Made by a program: the position numbers and the translations under genes. The notes under the pieces were generated by a model. That model was not told where the DNA came from. It saw only the letters and a list, made by a program, of their open reading frames with translations, and searched no databases. A stretch of DNA of 19,500 nt from JADGGV01 sp035715725. Lineage in GTDB: Bacteria; Gemmatimonadota; Gemmatimonadetes; Longimicrobiales; RSA9. The stretch covers positions 1-19,500 of the forward strand of contig DASTKT010000073.1 in assembly GCA_035715725.1 (NCBI GenBank), written 5' to 3'. Numbering within the stretch: the first letter of the stretch is position 1; each line of letters starts with the position of its first letter. Of the stretch, positions 13,120-19,500 are shown one piece after another.

Positions 13120-15577
13120 GGAAGCCGATGACCGGGAGGCGCGGCAGCCCCGTCTCGTACCGGTTCCCAAGGATCGCCCTGGGACCACACCACCCGAGCA
13201 CGCACCCGGGCTGGCTATCGACGTAGACCGTCCTGTTCTTGCGGCCGAGCGCGTTTCGGAGCTGTACATACCCGCCGATCTCCCGGCCGCCGAGCGAGGC
13301 CGTCCAGTCCAGCAGGAGGTCGAGGCTCGCGTAGCGGGGCCCGCGCATGGCGTTCGGCGGACCGAGTCGCGAGACGGGCGCTCCTCCGATCACCTGCTGC
13401 TCCACCGACGTGTACGGCAGTCCGCTCGCGGCCGTGAACGCCCCGCCGAGGCCGAGTGCCGGGATCGGGCGGATCATCCCGCTGGCGTCGAAGACGTGGC
13501 GCCGGTCGGCGCCAGCCGGAAACCGCAGCCCGGAAGCGTTCATCATCGAGCGCGAGAGCGAGTAGGCCGCCGACACGCTCCAGGTCGACGCCACTCGGTG
13601 GATCGCCGCCTCCGCACCGAGCGCCGCCGCATCCGCGCTCACGAACGCCGCCCGCGGCGCCGTGACCGGGCCCGGCGTGGGATCGGGGAAGACGACGCCG
13701 CCGGAGCGGCGCACAAAGCCGTTCGCGGTGAGGCGCCAGGCGTGCGCCAGCCACACCTCGGCACCGAGGGTGACGATGTCGGCGTGCAGCGCGGGGACAT
13801 CCGACCCGGCGATCAACCAGATGTCGTCGGAGGACAGGCTGGCCTTCCGGATGCCGGTAGGGGCGAGCGGCTGCGCGTACTGCCAGGTGCGGCCGAGCCC
13901 GACGGACAGAGCGACCTCCGGTCGGACCTGATACCGTGCGGTGAGATGCGGTGCTGCACGGACGGGCCCGCTCCCGCGCACGTGTTCGGCCACTTCCACG
14001 CGGAGCGCGGGTTGGAGCGTGAGCCGCTCACCCGGGCTCCACGTCCGCTCGAGCCAGCCGCCGAACACCCAGAGGGGGCGTCGGCGCAACGAAAGCGTGT
14101 CGGTGCGCCACATCTCCGCCACGAACAGCGGCAAACCCTCGGCGGATGGACCCTCGTAGGCGGCCTCCTCACGCACGACATCGTAGCCCGCAGCCCAACC
14201 GGCGCGGGGAGACAGCGCGCGCCACTCGCCGGAAAGCGAGACATAGGCGATCTTGGTGGCGGTCGGCAGCGCGGCGTCCGGCCAGAGCGGACCGGGGCCG
14301 TCGGCGGGGGCCGCGGCGCCCGACGCGAACACGTTTCCCGTGCGGCGGCTGATTCCGACGGCATGGCGGATCTCCGCGGCACGCAAGCGGGAAACGAGAG
14401 CGACGCGCCCGACGAGGTTCACCCACCGCGCGTTGCCCCGCGGGACGGCATCGAGGTCGCGACCCCGCCAGTAGTCGACCCCGGCAAGTCCGCTCGCTTC
14501 CAGCGTATGCGAGGCGCCGAGGCGCAGGTCCAGCCGGCCTACGGCATCCCGGAAGTCATACGGGACGCGGAGGTCGCTATCGCTCATGACACGGGCGGCC
14601 ACGTGCGTGAGCCAATCGAGAGAGCTGCGCCGGGCGGCGAGCATCCATGCGGCCCGATCGTCGGACGCCCGCTGGTCGAGCGCGACCTCGGCGCTCACCA
14701 GCGACACGTCGGCCGCCCCGTTCAGGCGGCCTTCGCCGGCGCCTCTGCGGGTCTTCAGTTCGACCGCGCCGGCGGCGCCTTCCGGCAGGGCGACGGGGTG
14801 GACCCCGGGGTACACCCAGAGCGCGCCCACCGCCTCAGGGCTTATCCCCGTGACCGCACCCATTCCGTGTAGCGGGTCAAAGAGCGGAACGCCATCGAAG
14901 TACACCCGCGTCTGACCCCAGGATGCGCCACGGGTCCAGAGCTCGGCCGTGTAGTCGCTCAGGGTGGCGATCCCCGGCAGCCGCTGGATGGCCCGGAAGA
15001 GATCCGGTTCGCCGGCGGTCACCGCCTCCGTCACGTCGGCACGGGTGAGCTCGACGGCATCCGTCGACAGCGGGGAGGTGAGCCGAAGATGCGCCCACGC
15101 CGGCGCCGGTATCGGCTCGAACCGCTGCTGGTGGCCCCGCGGGAATGGATCCTCTCGCCGGGCCATGAGTCGCAGCGGCTCGAGCTGGATCGGCCGCATG
15201 GAGAGGCCCACGCCGACGGTGGATTCGGCCGGCCCGCGAAGCTCGACCACGACGGAATAGGCCCGGTAACCGGGCCGGGCGGCGTCGAGGCGATAGCGGC
15301 CCTCGAGGAGCCCGGTGAAGCGGTACGCCCCCGTGGAGTCGGTCATCTGCGTGCGAGCCGTGGCGGGGAGCCCGCTGGGGCTCTGGGTTGCGGCCGGGAA
15401 GAGCCCGGCCGGCTCCGGCTGGATGGTGACGAGCGCGCCGGCGAGCGCCGAGTGGCTGTCGATGTCGATGACCGTGCCCGAGATCGAGCCGGCATCCGGT
15501 GCCTGGGCGAGCGCCGGGGTAACCGCTCCCGCGAAGAGCGCCCATAGTGTCAGCAGAACCGTCGGCGCCGCCGTCAC
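13106..15577 (-). CDS. TonB-dependent outer-membrane receptor with carboxypeptidase-regulatory-like N-terminal domain
   Basis: 823 residues. The signal peptide is about 1-26 (cleavage near ALAQA). A CarboxypepD_reg-like beta sandwich spans about 28-125 (GSISGTVIDIDSHSALAGALVTI ... GAYRFTGLLEGRYRLDA). A TonB plug spans about 175-280 (DLFRAIQRLPGIATLSDYTAEL, then RVYFDGVPLFDPLHG and AVELKTRRG), and a beta barrel runs to the end GFRVRF with the terminal Phe expected for BamA-dependent insertion. Such receptors import large or scarce substrates through the outer membrane using TonB energy. The GTG start (15575-15577) shares GTGA with the serpin stop and is preceded by GGAGG, so it is translationally coupled to the serpin. 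Its 3' end overlaps the sigma factor gene. The substrate is unknown; peptides released by the nearby protease would be a reasonable guess. Confidence 0.93.
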   Translation of the reverse strand: MTAAPTVLLTLWALFAGAVTPALAQAPDAGSISGTVIDIDSHSALAGALVTIQPEPAGLFPAATQSPSGLPATARTQMTDSTGAYRFTGLLEGRYRLDAARPGYRAYSVVVELRGPAESTVGVGLSMRPIQLEPLRLMARREDPFPRGHQQRFEPIPAPAWAHLRLTSPLSTDAVELTRADVTEAVTAGEPDLFRAIQRLPGIATLSDYTAELWTRGASWGQTRVYFDGVPLFDPLHGMGAVTGISPEAVGALWVYPGVHPVALPEGAAGAVELKTRRGAGEGRLNGAADVSLVSAEVALDQRASDDRAAWMLAARRSSLDWLTHVAARVMSDSDLRVPYDFRDAVGRLDLRLGASHTLEASGLAGVDYWRGRDLDAVPRGNARWVNLVGRVALVSRLRAAEIRHAVGISRRTGNVFASGAAAPADGPGPLWPDAALPTATKIAYVSLSGEWRALSPRAGWAAGYDVVREEAAYEGPSAEGLPLFVAEMWRTDTLSLRRRPLWVFGGWLERTWSPGERLTLQPALRVEVAEHVRGSGPVRAAPHLTARYQVRPEVALSVGLGRTWQYAQPLAPTGIRKASLSSDDIWLIAGSDVPALHADIVTLGAEVWLAHAWRLTANGFVRRSGGVVFPDPTPGPVTAPRAAFVSADAAALGAEAAIHRVASTWSVSAAYSLSRSMMNASGLRFPAGADRRHVFDASGMIRPIPALGLGGAFTAASGLPYTSVEQQVIGGAPVSRLGPPNAMRGPRYASLDLLLDWTASLGGREIGGYVQLRNALGRKNRTVYVDSQPGCVLGWCGPRAILGNRYETGLPRLPVIGFRVRF

Positions 15578-16833
15578 GGGTCCTCCGGCGCCTGGATCGC
15601 GCCGAGGAAGAGGAGCGTGCCGCTGAAGCGCTCTCGGATCGCCACGACGAACGGTCGGTCCACGACGAAGGACACCGAGGGTGTCGCGCTGGTGAAGGAG
15701 ATCTCGACCGAGGTGGCGGCCGCGGCCTCGGTCCCTTCCTCGTCGACGTTCGCGTACGTCTTCTGCTTCACATGACTGATGTAGAGCCGATCCCCCAGAG
15801 GGGATATGCCCGTGAAGTCGGCCCGGAACGGCGTGAAGGCGAGCGCCATGCCGAGGTCGACGAGCGCCGGCTTCATCTGGGTCTCGTAGCTCAGCCGGAA
15901 GCGGGGGAGCGCCAGATCGAGGTGGACGGCGTGGAGGCTGCCGACCCACCGTTGCCAGGTGGCGGTATCGAGGGAGGCGACGAAGTCCGTCAGTTGCATC
16001 CCGTCCGGCGGCAGCACCACGTCCATTACGTACGCGCCGCGGCCGTAGGCCAACTCCACACCCCGAACCCTGCCTGCCTCGAAGTAGGAGCCCTCGCCGG
16101 AGTGGTGCATCAGCTTCACGGTCGACGTGCGCCCGCCGCCTGCGTGAAACGGAGCGTCACGCGTCTGGGCGGGGTCGAACCGCTCGCGCCAGCTACCACG
16201 GAAATACACCGCGTTGATCAGATACATGACGACGTCGCGATCGATCGGCGCCTCCACGATCCGATCGATCTTCCCGCCGGTGCTCGACTCTACCCATTCG
16301 TTGATCTTCGGCGCGGCATTCGGATCGTCGAAGTCGAGGACGCTGGTTTGCGCGTCGAAATCGTTCCGGGCCACGTCCAGGAAGCTCGCCTCGAACGGAA
16401 AGCCCTGCCGCGCCCAGACCGAGTTCGCCACCCGAACGTCCACGCCGGGGTCGAGCCCGAGGAGCAGGTCGACGAGGGCACCGTAAGAGGCGTCGGCGTC
16501 CGCGAGCGGAATGTCGCCGAAGCCGAGCGTCGCACGCATCTGGGCCAACGTCTCGCCGCGCGCGCCGTTCATCGCCAGCCCCAGCGCGAGCGCCGCGCTC
16601 AGCGGCGAGATGAACACGTTCGCGGACGGATCCCGGCGGACCGTCTGGCGCAGCAGCCCGAACGCGAACGCGTTCGTGCCCGCGACCACCCGTTGTTCGG
16701 CCGCGCTGAGGGCGCGGGGGAGCCGCGTCAACGGCTGCGGCGCCTTGCCGGTACCGGGGCCGGTCACGCGGTCGCACGACACGGCCGTCGTGACGAGCGC
16801 GATCACTCCGATGAACCATCGAGAGCGGGGCAT
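15574..16833 (-). CDS. Serpin-family serine protease inhibitor, probable lipoprotein
   Basis: 419 residues, full serpin length. The N-terminal hydrophobic segment with Cys20 (VTTAVSC) suggests a lipoprotein, although the lipobox is less canonical. Serpin landmarks are NVFISPLSAALALGLAMNGA (72-91), the YLINAVYFRGSW shutter segment, the hinge DEEGTEAAAAT (364-374) and the C-terminal DRPFVVAIRERFSGTLLFLG. The small-residue hinge (Gly-Thr-Glu-Ala-Ala-Ala-Ala-Thr) predicts an inhibitory serpin able to insert its loop. Counting 17 residues from Glu365 puts P1-P1' at Thr381-Ser382, with Phe380 at P2, which points to a chymotrypsin/subtilisin/elastase-like rather than trypsin-like target. The ATG (16831-16833) has GTGAGG upstream. 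It is the first gene of an overlapping serpin/TonB receptor/sigma/anti-sigma operon. Confidence 0.95.
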   Translation of the reverse strand: MPRSRWFIGVIALVTTAVSCDRVTGPGTGKAPQPLTRLPRALSAAEQRVVAGTNAFAFGLLRQTVRRDPSANVFISPLSAALALGLAMNGARGETLAQMRATLGFGDIPLADADASYGALVDLLLGLDPGVDVRVANSVWARQGFPFEASFLDVARNDFDAQTSVLDFDDPNAAPKINEWVESSTGGKIDRIVEAPIDRDVVMYLINAVYFRGSWRERFDPAQTRDAPFHAGGGRTSTVKLMHHSGEGSYFEAGRVRGVELAYGRGAYVMDVVLPPDGMQLTDFVASLDTATWQRWVGSLHAVHLDLALPRFRLSYETQMKPALVDLGMALAFTPFRADFTGISPLGDRLYISHVKQKTYANVDEEGTEAAAATSVEISFTSATPSVSFVVDRPFVVAIRERFSGTLLFLGAIQAPEDP

Positions 16834-17135
16834 ACGAACCTCACCGCACGGAAAGCCCGGTCACCACCCGCGCACGGACGCGAGGCAACGAAGAAACCAC
16901 CGTTTCCTGGCCAGTTTCGTCGCGCCCCTCGCGGACCGGCGCTGCGATATAGACGCCTCGAGGGATGGTTTTCTGTCGGACGGAGCACGGGTAGCCGGGC
17001 ACTACGGCCGGCGCCTCCTGAAGGCCGCCGGCCGGAGCAGCGTCCGGCCGAGCGGTGCGTTCAGCGGCAGGTCCGGCAGCCGAGCCGCCCGCCGCCCGCT
17101 CCGGATCCGGCGACTGCGCCCGGCCATAGTGCCAT
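16834..17135. other. 302-bp intergenic region between creatininase B and the serpin operon
   Basis: No gene seen. Reading toward the serpin it contains the shared 39-bp sequence, a bulged hairpin (17005-17034), a TATAT-containing stretch (about 16946-16952) that could be a -10 element without a clear -35, and an imperfect GAAAC-N4-GTTTC inverted repeat (16893-16906) followed by another GAAAC-type half. The serpin operon promoter must lie here. Confidence 0.55.
17005..17034 (-). terminator. Bulged hairpin downstream of creatininase B
   Basis: CGGCCGGC..GCCT (from 17005) pairs with AGGC..GCCGGCCG (to 17034) with one bulged base and a short CCTGA loop. It is about 100 bp past the creatininase B stop and upstream of the serpin operon, so it may separate the two transcripts. 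Confidence 0.4.
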
Positions 17136-17139
17136 TTAA
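17101..17139. repeat. 39-bp sequence shared with 7918-7956 (right copy)
   Basis: Begins CCGGATCCGG and ends CATAGTGCCATTTAA, 34 of 39 bases identical with the left copy and in direct orientation. It includes the creatininase B stop codon (17136-17138) and continues downstream of it. Confidence 0.85.
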
Positions 17140-17900
17140 GGCGTAAACGGGACTACACCCGCGATGGCCTCCGCCAGGATGGCGCCGAGCACCTGCACCG
17201 TGCGGCGCCCCTCCTCCGCGCTCGCCGCGGCGGGATCGCCGAAGTAGGCGCGCGGCCCGCCCGCCGCCTCGAAGGTTCGGACCCCCTCGCGGATCGCGTC
17301 GGTCAGCGAGGCGGCCACCGGTGGCAGCGTCCCCCGCGTCTCCTCCCGCACGAGCGACGGCTCCGTCGCCAGCACGATGCTCGTCTCGTACTGCCCCGCG
17401 TGGCAGGCGCCGCTGCGGAACTCCTCCGTCAGCCGCTCCGCGAGCCGCCGCCGGGTGATGTCCGGGAAGACGACCGGGAGCAGCCCGGCTGCCGACGCCT
17501 CGGACACCGCCGCGCGCAGCGCGCTCACGTGCATCGGGTCGAGGTGCGCGTTCGCGAGCGCGAGCGCGCGCCACCCCTGCGCGGTGAGCGCGCGCGCCAC
17601 GTCGACGACCAGCGCGGTGATCGTCTCCGGCCGGACCGACAGCGTCCCCGGGAAGTCGGCGGCGAAGGGCGCCGCCGTGTACGCCAGCGGAGGCACTACC
17701 ACGGCCTCGACGCCGCCGGCGGCCAGTCGCTCGGCGCCGGCGCGGGCCATCGCCTCCGCGATCACGATGTCCGTCGAGAGCGGGAGGTGCGGGCCGTGCG
17801 CCTCGACGGCGCCGACGGGGAGAATCGCGACGGCGCGGGCGCGGTCGAGGTCGCGGACCTCCTCCCACGTCATGGCCGAGAGTTCCCAGACGCGAGCCAT
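17136..17900 (-). CDS. Creatininase-family amidohydrolase, copy B (intact form)
   Basis: 254 residues starting MARVWELSAMTWEEVRDL. Metal-site motifs are VEAHGPHLPLSTD (Glu33, His35, Asp44), NAHLDPMH (His119, Asp121) and CHAGQYETS (His167, Glu172). The canonical creatininase 'NGHGGN' is replaced by NAHLDP, so this is a divergent subfamily and probably not a true creatininase; a formamide, enamide or other C-N hydrolase is more likely. It is divergent from the benzoate-CoA-ligase-like gene across 60 bp, suggesting shared regulation and a role in the same pathway. It is a close paralogue of copy A, which lies 9 kb away in the same orientation. The reading frame continues upstream of 17900 opposite the ligase gene, but that part is antisense shadow. 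The ATG at 17898-17900 is the first start codon outside the ligase gene. Confidence 0.92.
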   Translation of the reverse strand: MARVWELSAMTWEEVRDLDRARAVAILPVGAVEAHGPHLPLSTDIVIAEAMARAGAERLAAGGVEAVVVPPLAYTAAPFAADFPGTLSVRPETITALVVDVARALTAQGWRALALANAHLDPMHVSALRAAVSEASAAGLLPVVFPDITRRRLAERLTEEFRSGACHAGQYETSIVLATEPSLVREETRGTLPPVAASLTDAIREGVRTFEAAGGPRAYFGDPAAASAEEGRRTVQVLGAILAEAIAGVVPFTP

Positions 17901-17912
17901 GAAGCGTATACT
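17884..17912 (+). promoter_or_regulatory. Candidate promoter of the benzoate-CoA-ligase-family gene
   Basis: TTCCCA (17884-17889), then 17 bases, then TATACT (17907-17912) on the plus strand. TATACT differs from the -10 consensus at one position. The predicted start at about 17919 gives a leader of about 42 bases with GGAGGT. The -35 box lies inside the creatininase B coding region, so transcription of the two divergent genes would interfere. Confidence 0.45.
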
Positions 17913-17960
17913 CCCGGAGCGACGCCGCCGGACGAACCCCCGCGCCGGAGGTCTCAGCCC

Positions 17961-19500
17961 ATGCCGCCCGAGCCGCTCCCGTTCGAGCCCCCCGAGACGT
18001 TCAACATCGCGGACTGGTTCCTGGACGCGCGCGTCCGGGAGGGGAAGGGTGGACGCACCGCGCTCCGGACGGACCGGGGGGAGTGGACGTTCGCCGAGGT
18101 GCAGGCGCTCGCGAACCGCTTCGGCAACCTGCTGCGCGACGCCGGCGTCGAGCCCGAGCAGCGCGTGATCATCGCGCTCCCGGACGGCCCGGAGTTCGTC
18201 GGCGCGCTGTTCGGGGTGCTGAAGATCGGCGCGGTCGTGGTGATGGTCAACCCGCACCTGAAGGCGGACGCGGTGGCCGCGTTCTACGACTACACGCGCG
18301 CCGTCGTGGTGCTGGCGCACGAGGAGTCGAAGGAGGCGTTCGAGGAGGCCGCGCGCGGCGCCCGCCACCTGAAGCGCCTGTTCGTGCTCGGCGGCCCGGA
18401 CTTCGAGCGCCGCCTCGCGGCCGCCTCGCCCGCGCTCGGGACGTTCCCGACGCACCGCGACGATGCCGCGATCTGGCTCTTCTCCGGCGGCACGACCGGC
18501 CGGCCGAAGGCCGTCGTGCAGACGCACCGCGCGTACGCGAACGCCTCGGAGCGCTACGGCCGCCACGTCGTCGCCTACGGCGAGGACGACGTGGCCATCT
18601 CGGTGCCGAAGCTCTTCTTCGGCTACGCCATGGGCGCCGTGCTGTTCTTCCCGTTCGCGGTCGGCGCGTCCGCCGTCCTCTTCCCGGAGCGCTGCACGCC
18701 GGAGGCGATCTTCGAGCGGATCGCGCGCCACCGCCCGACGATCCTCGTGAACGTGCCGACCATGGTGGCGCAGATGGTGGCGGACCCCGCCGCCGCGTCG
18801 CAGGACCTCTCCAGCCTCCGCCTGGCGACGTCGGCGGGGGAAGCGCTCCCGGTCGAGCTCTACAACCGCTGGAAGCTGGCGTTCGGCGTCGAGCTGCTCG
18901 ACGGGCTCGGCACGGCCGAGATGTGGCACATCTTCATCTCCAACCGCCCGGGCGCCGTCCGCGCCGGCACGCTCGGCACCGCTGTCCCCGGCTACGACGT
19001 CCGCATCTGCGACGAGGACGGCCGCGAGCTGCCGCCCGGCGAGGTCGGGATCATGCGCGTGCGCGGCGACTCCCGCGCCACCGCCTACTGGCAGAACATG
19101 GAGGCGACGAAGCGCGCGTTCCGCGGCGAGTGGTACGTCTCGGAGGACATGCTCTCCCGCGACGCCGACGGCTACTTCACCTACCACGGCCGCGCCGACG
19201 ACATGCTGAAGGTCTCCGGCAAGTGGCTCGCGCCGAAGGACGTCGAGAACTGCCTGCTGCAGCACCCGGCGGTGCGCGAGGTCGCCGTCGTCGGCGTGAG
19301 CGACGCGGACGGGCTCGTGCGCGCGCACGCCTACGTCGTCTGCGAGGGCGCGTCCGCCGAGCTGGCCGAGACGCTGAAGGCGTTCGTGCGCGAGCGGCTC
19401 GAGGCCTACAAGGCGCCGCGGGAGGTGGTGTTCCTGGACGCGCTCCCGCGGACGCACCTGGGGAAGGTCGATCGCGGGAAGCTGCGCGCGGCGCGCGAGC
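17961..19500 (+). CDS. Benzoate-CoA ligase family (aryl-CoA ligase), runs off window
   Basis: 513 codons are present and the frame is still open at the end. This ANL-superfamily enzyme forms an acyl-adenylate and then a CoA thioester in the cytoplasm. FNIADWFLD near the N-terminus, VPKLFFGYAMG, ATSAGEALPVELY and HIFISNRPGAVRAG are the features of the benzoate-CoA ligase family rather than of fatty acyl ligases. The P-loop-like SGGTTGRPK is at 175-183, GLGTAEM at 315-321, and the adenylation Lys502 in THLGKVDRGK. The ATG at 17961 has GGAGGT eight bases upstream. Substrate (benzoate, 2-aminobenzoate or similar) cannot be told by eye. With the RidA, SDR and enoyl-CoA hydratase genes at the other end of the window it suggests aerobic CoA-dependent aromatic degradation. 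Confidence 0.95.
   Translation, partial: MPPEPLPFEPPETFNIADWFLDARVREGKGGRTALRTDRGEWTFAEVQALANRFGNLLRDAGVEPEQRVIIALPDGPEFVGALFGVLKIGAVVVMVNPHLKADAVAAFYDYTRAVVVLAHEESKEAFEEAARGARHLKRLFVLGGPDFERRLAAASPALGTFPTHRDDAAIWLFSGGTTGRPKAVVQTHRAYANASERYGRHVVAYGEDDVAISVPKLFFGYAMGAVLFFPFAVGASAVLFPERCTPEAIFERIARHRPTILVNVPTMVAQMVADPAAASQDLSSLRLATSAGEALPVELYNRWKLAFGVELLDGLGTAEMWHIFISNRPGAVRAGTLGTAVPGYDVRICDEDGRELPPGEVGIMRVRGDSRATAYWQNMEATKRAFRGEWYVSEDMLSRDADGYFTYHGRADDMLKVSGKWLAPKDVENCLLQHPAVREVAVVGVSDADGLVRAHAYVVCEGASAELAETLKAFVRERLEAYKAPREVVFLDALPRTHLGKVDRGKLRAARE

Noticed and set aside
13496..14872. 458-codon plus-strand open frame
   Set aside because: Antisense to the TonB receptor; no motif or start signal.
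15547..17139. 530-codon plus-strand open frame
   Set aside because: Antisense to the serpin; charge-rich shadow.
7918..17139. Transposon with the 39-bp sequences as terminal repeats
   Set aside because: The sequences are direct, part of a larger gene duplication and include a stop codon; no transposase or integrase gene lies between them.
17136..19457. 773-codon minus-strand open frame covering creatininase B and the ligase region
   Set aside because: Only the last 254 codons are real (creatininase B). The rest is antisense to the benzoate-CoA-ligase gene and is Arg/Glu/His-rich without motifs.

Overview
The window is very GC-rich and looks like chromosomal DNA of a free-living Gram-negative bacterium. 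Gemmatimonadota is my best guess and Acidobacteriota the alternative. The reasons are an 831-residue ADOP-type duplicated ABC permease, a TonB-dependent receptor with an N-terminal carboxypeptidase-regulatory-like domain, several lipobox proteins, and GTGA/ATGA/TGATG gene overlaps. This placement is inference; there is no rRNA or other marker gene here.

Left part (1-2546, minus strand): a methyltransferase, an SDR oxidoreductase, a RidA-family protein whose first base pairs overlap the SDR stop, and the first 52 codons of an enoyl-CoA hydratase. At the far right (17136-19500) a creatininase-family hydrolase is divergent, across only 60 bp, from a benzoate-CoA-ligase-family enzyme. Together these resemble the parts list of an aerobic CoA-dependent aromatic pathway, such as one for 2-aminobenzoyl-CoA. 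The mono-oxygenase is not in view, so this is inference.

Middle-left (2547-7896): a 743-bp gene-free spacer carrying four kinds of repeat, the ADOP permease, a two-gene MNT nucleotidyltransferase/HEPN module of toxin-antitoxin type (ATGA overlap), and a divergent six-helix membrane protein.

Middle-right (7918-17141): a segment bounded by two creatininase paralogues (about 88% identical by hand count) and by a shared 39-bp sequence downstream of each. It holds a proteolysis-themed group. One block is a tightly overlapped operon of serpin lipoprotein, TonB receptor, ECF sigma factor and zinc-finger anti-sigma. The other is a subtilisin-like lipoprotein protease followed by a small lipoprotein that matches that protease's own propeptide. 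I think this is the most interesting part: a surface protease, a stand-alone membrane-anchored copy of its intramolecular inhibitor, and a serpin, next to a sigma/anti-sigma pair and an outer-membrane transporter. The left creatininase copy has lost the other copy's start codon. An in-phase insertion of about 141 bp has also cut off its C-terminal tail; the old tail codons and stop are still readable downstream.

No rRNA, tRNA, transposase or CRISPR array was recognised.
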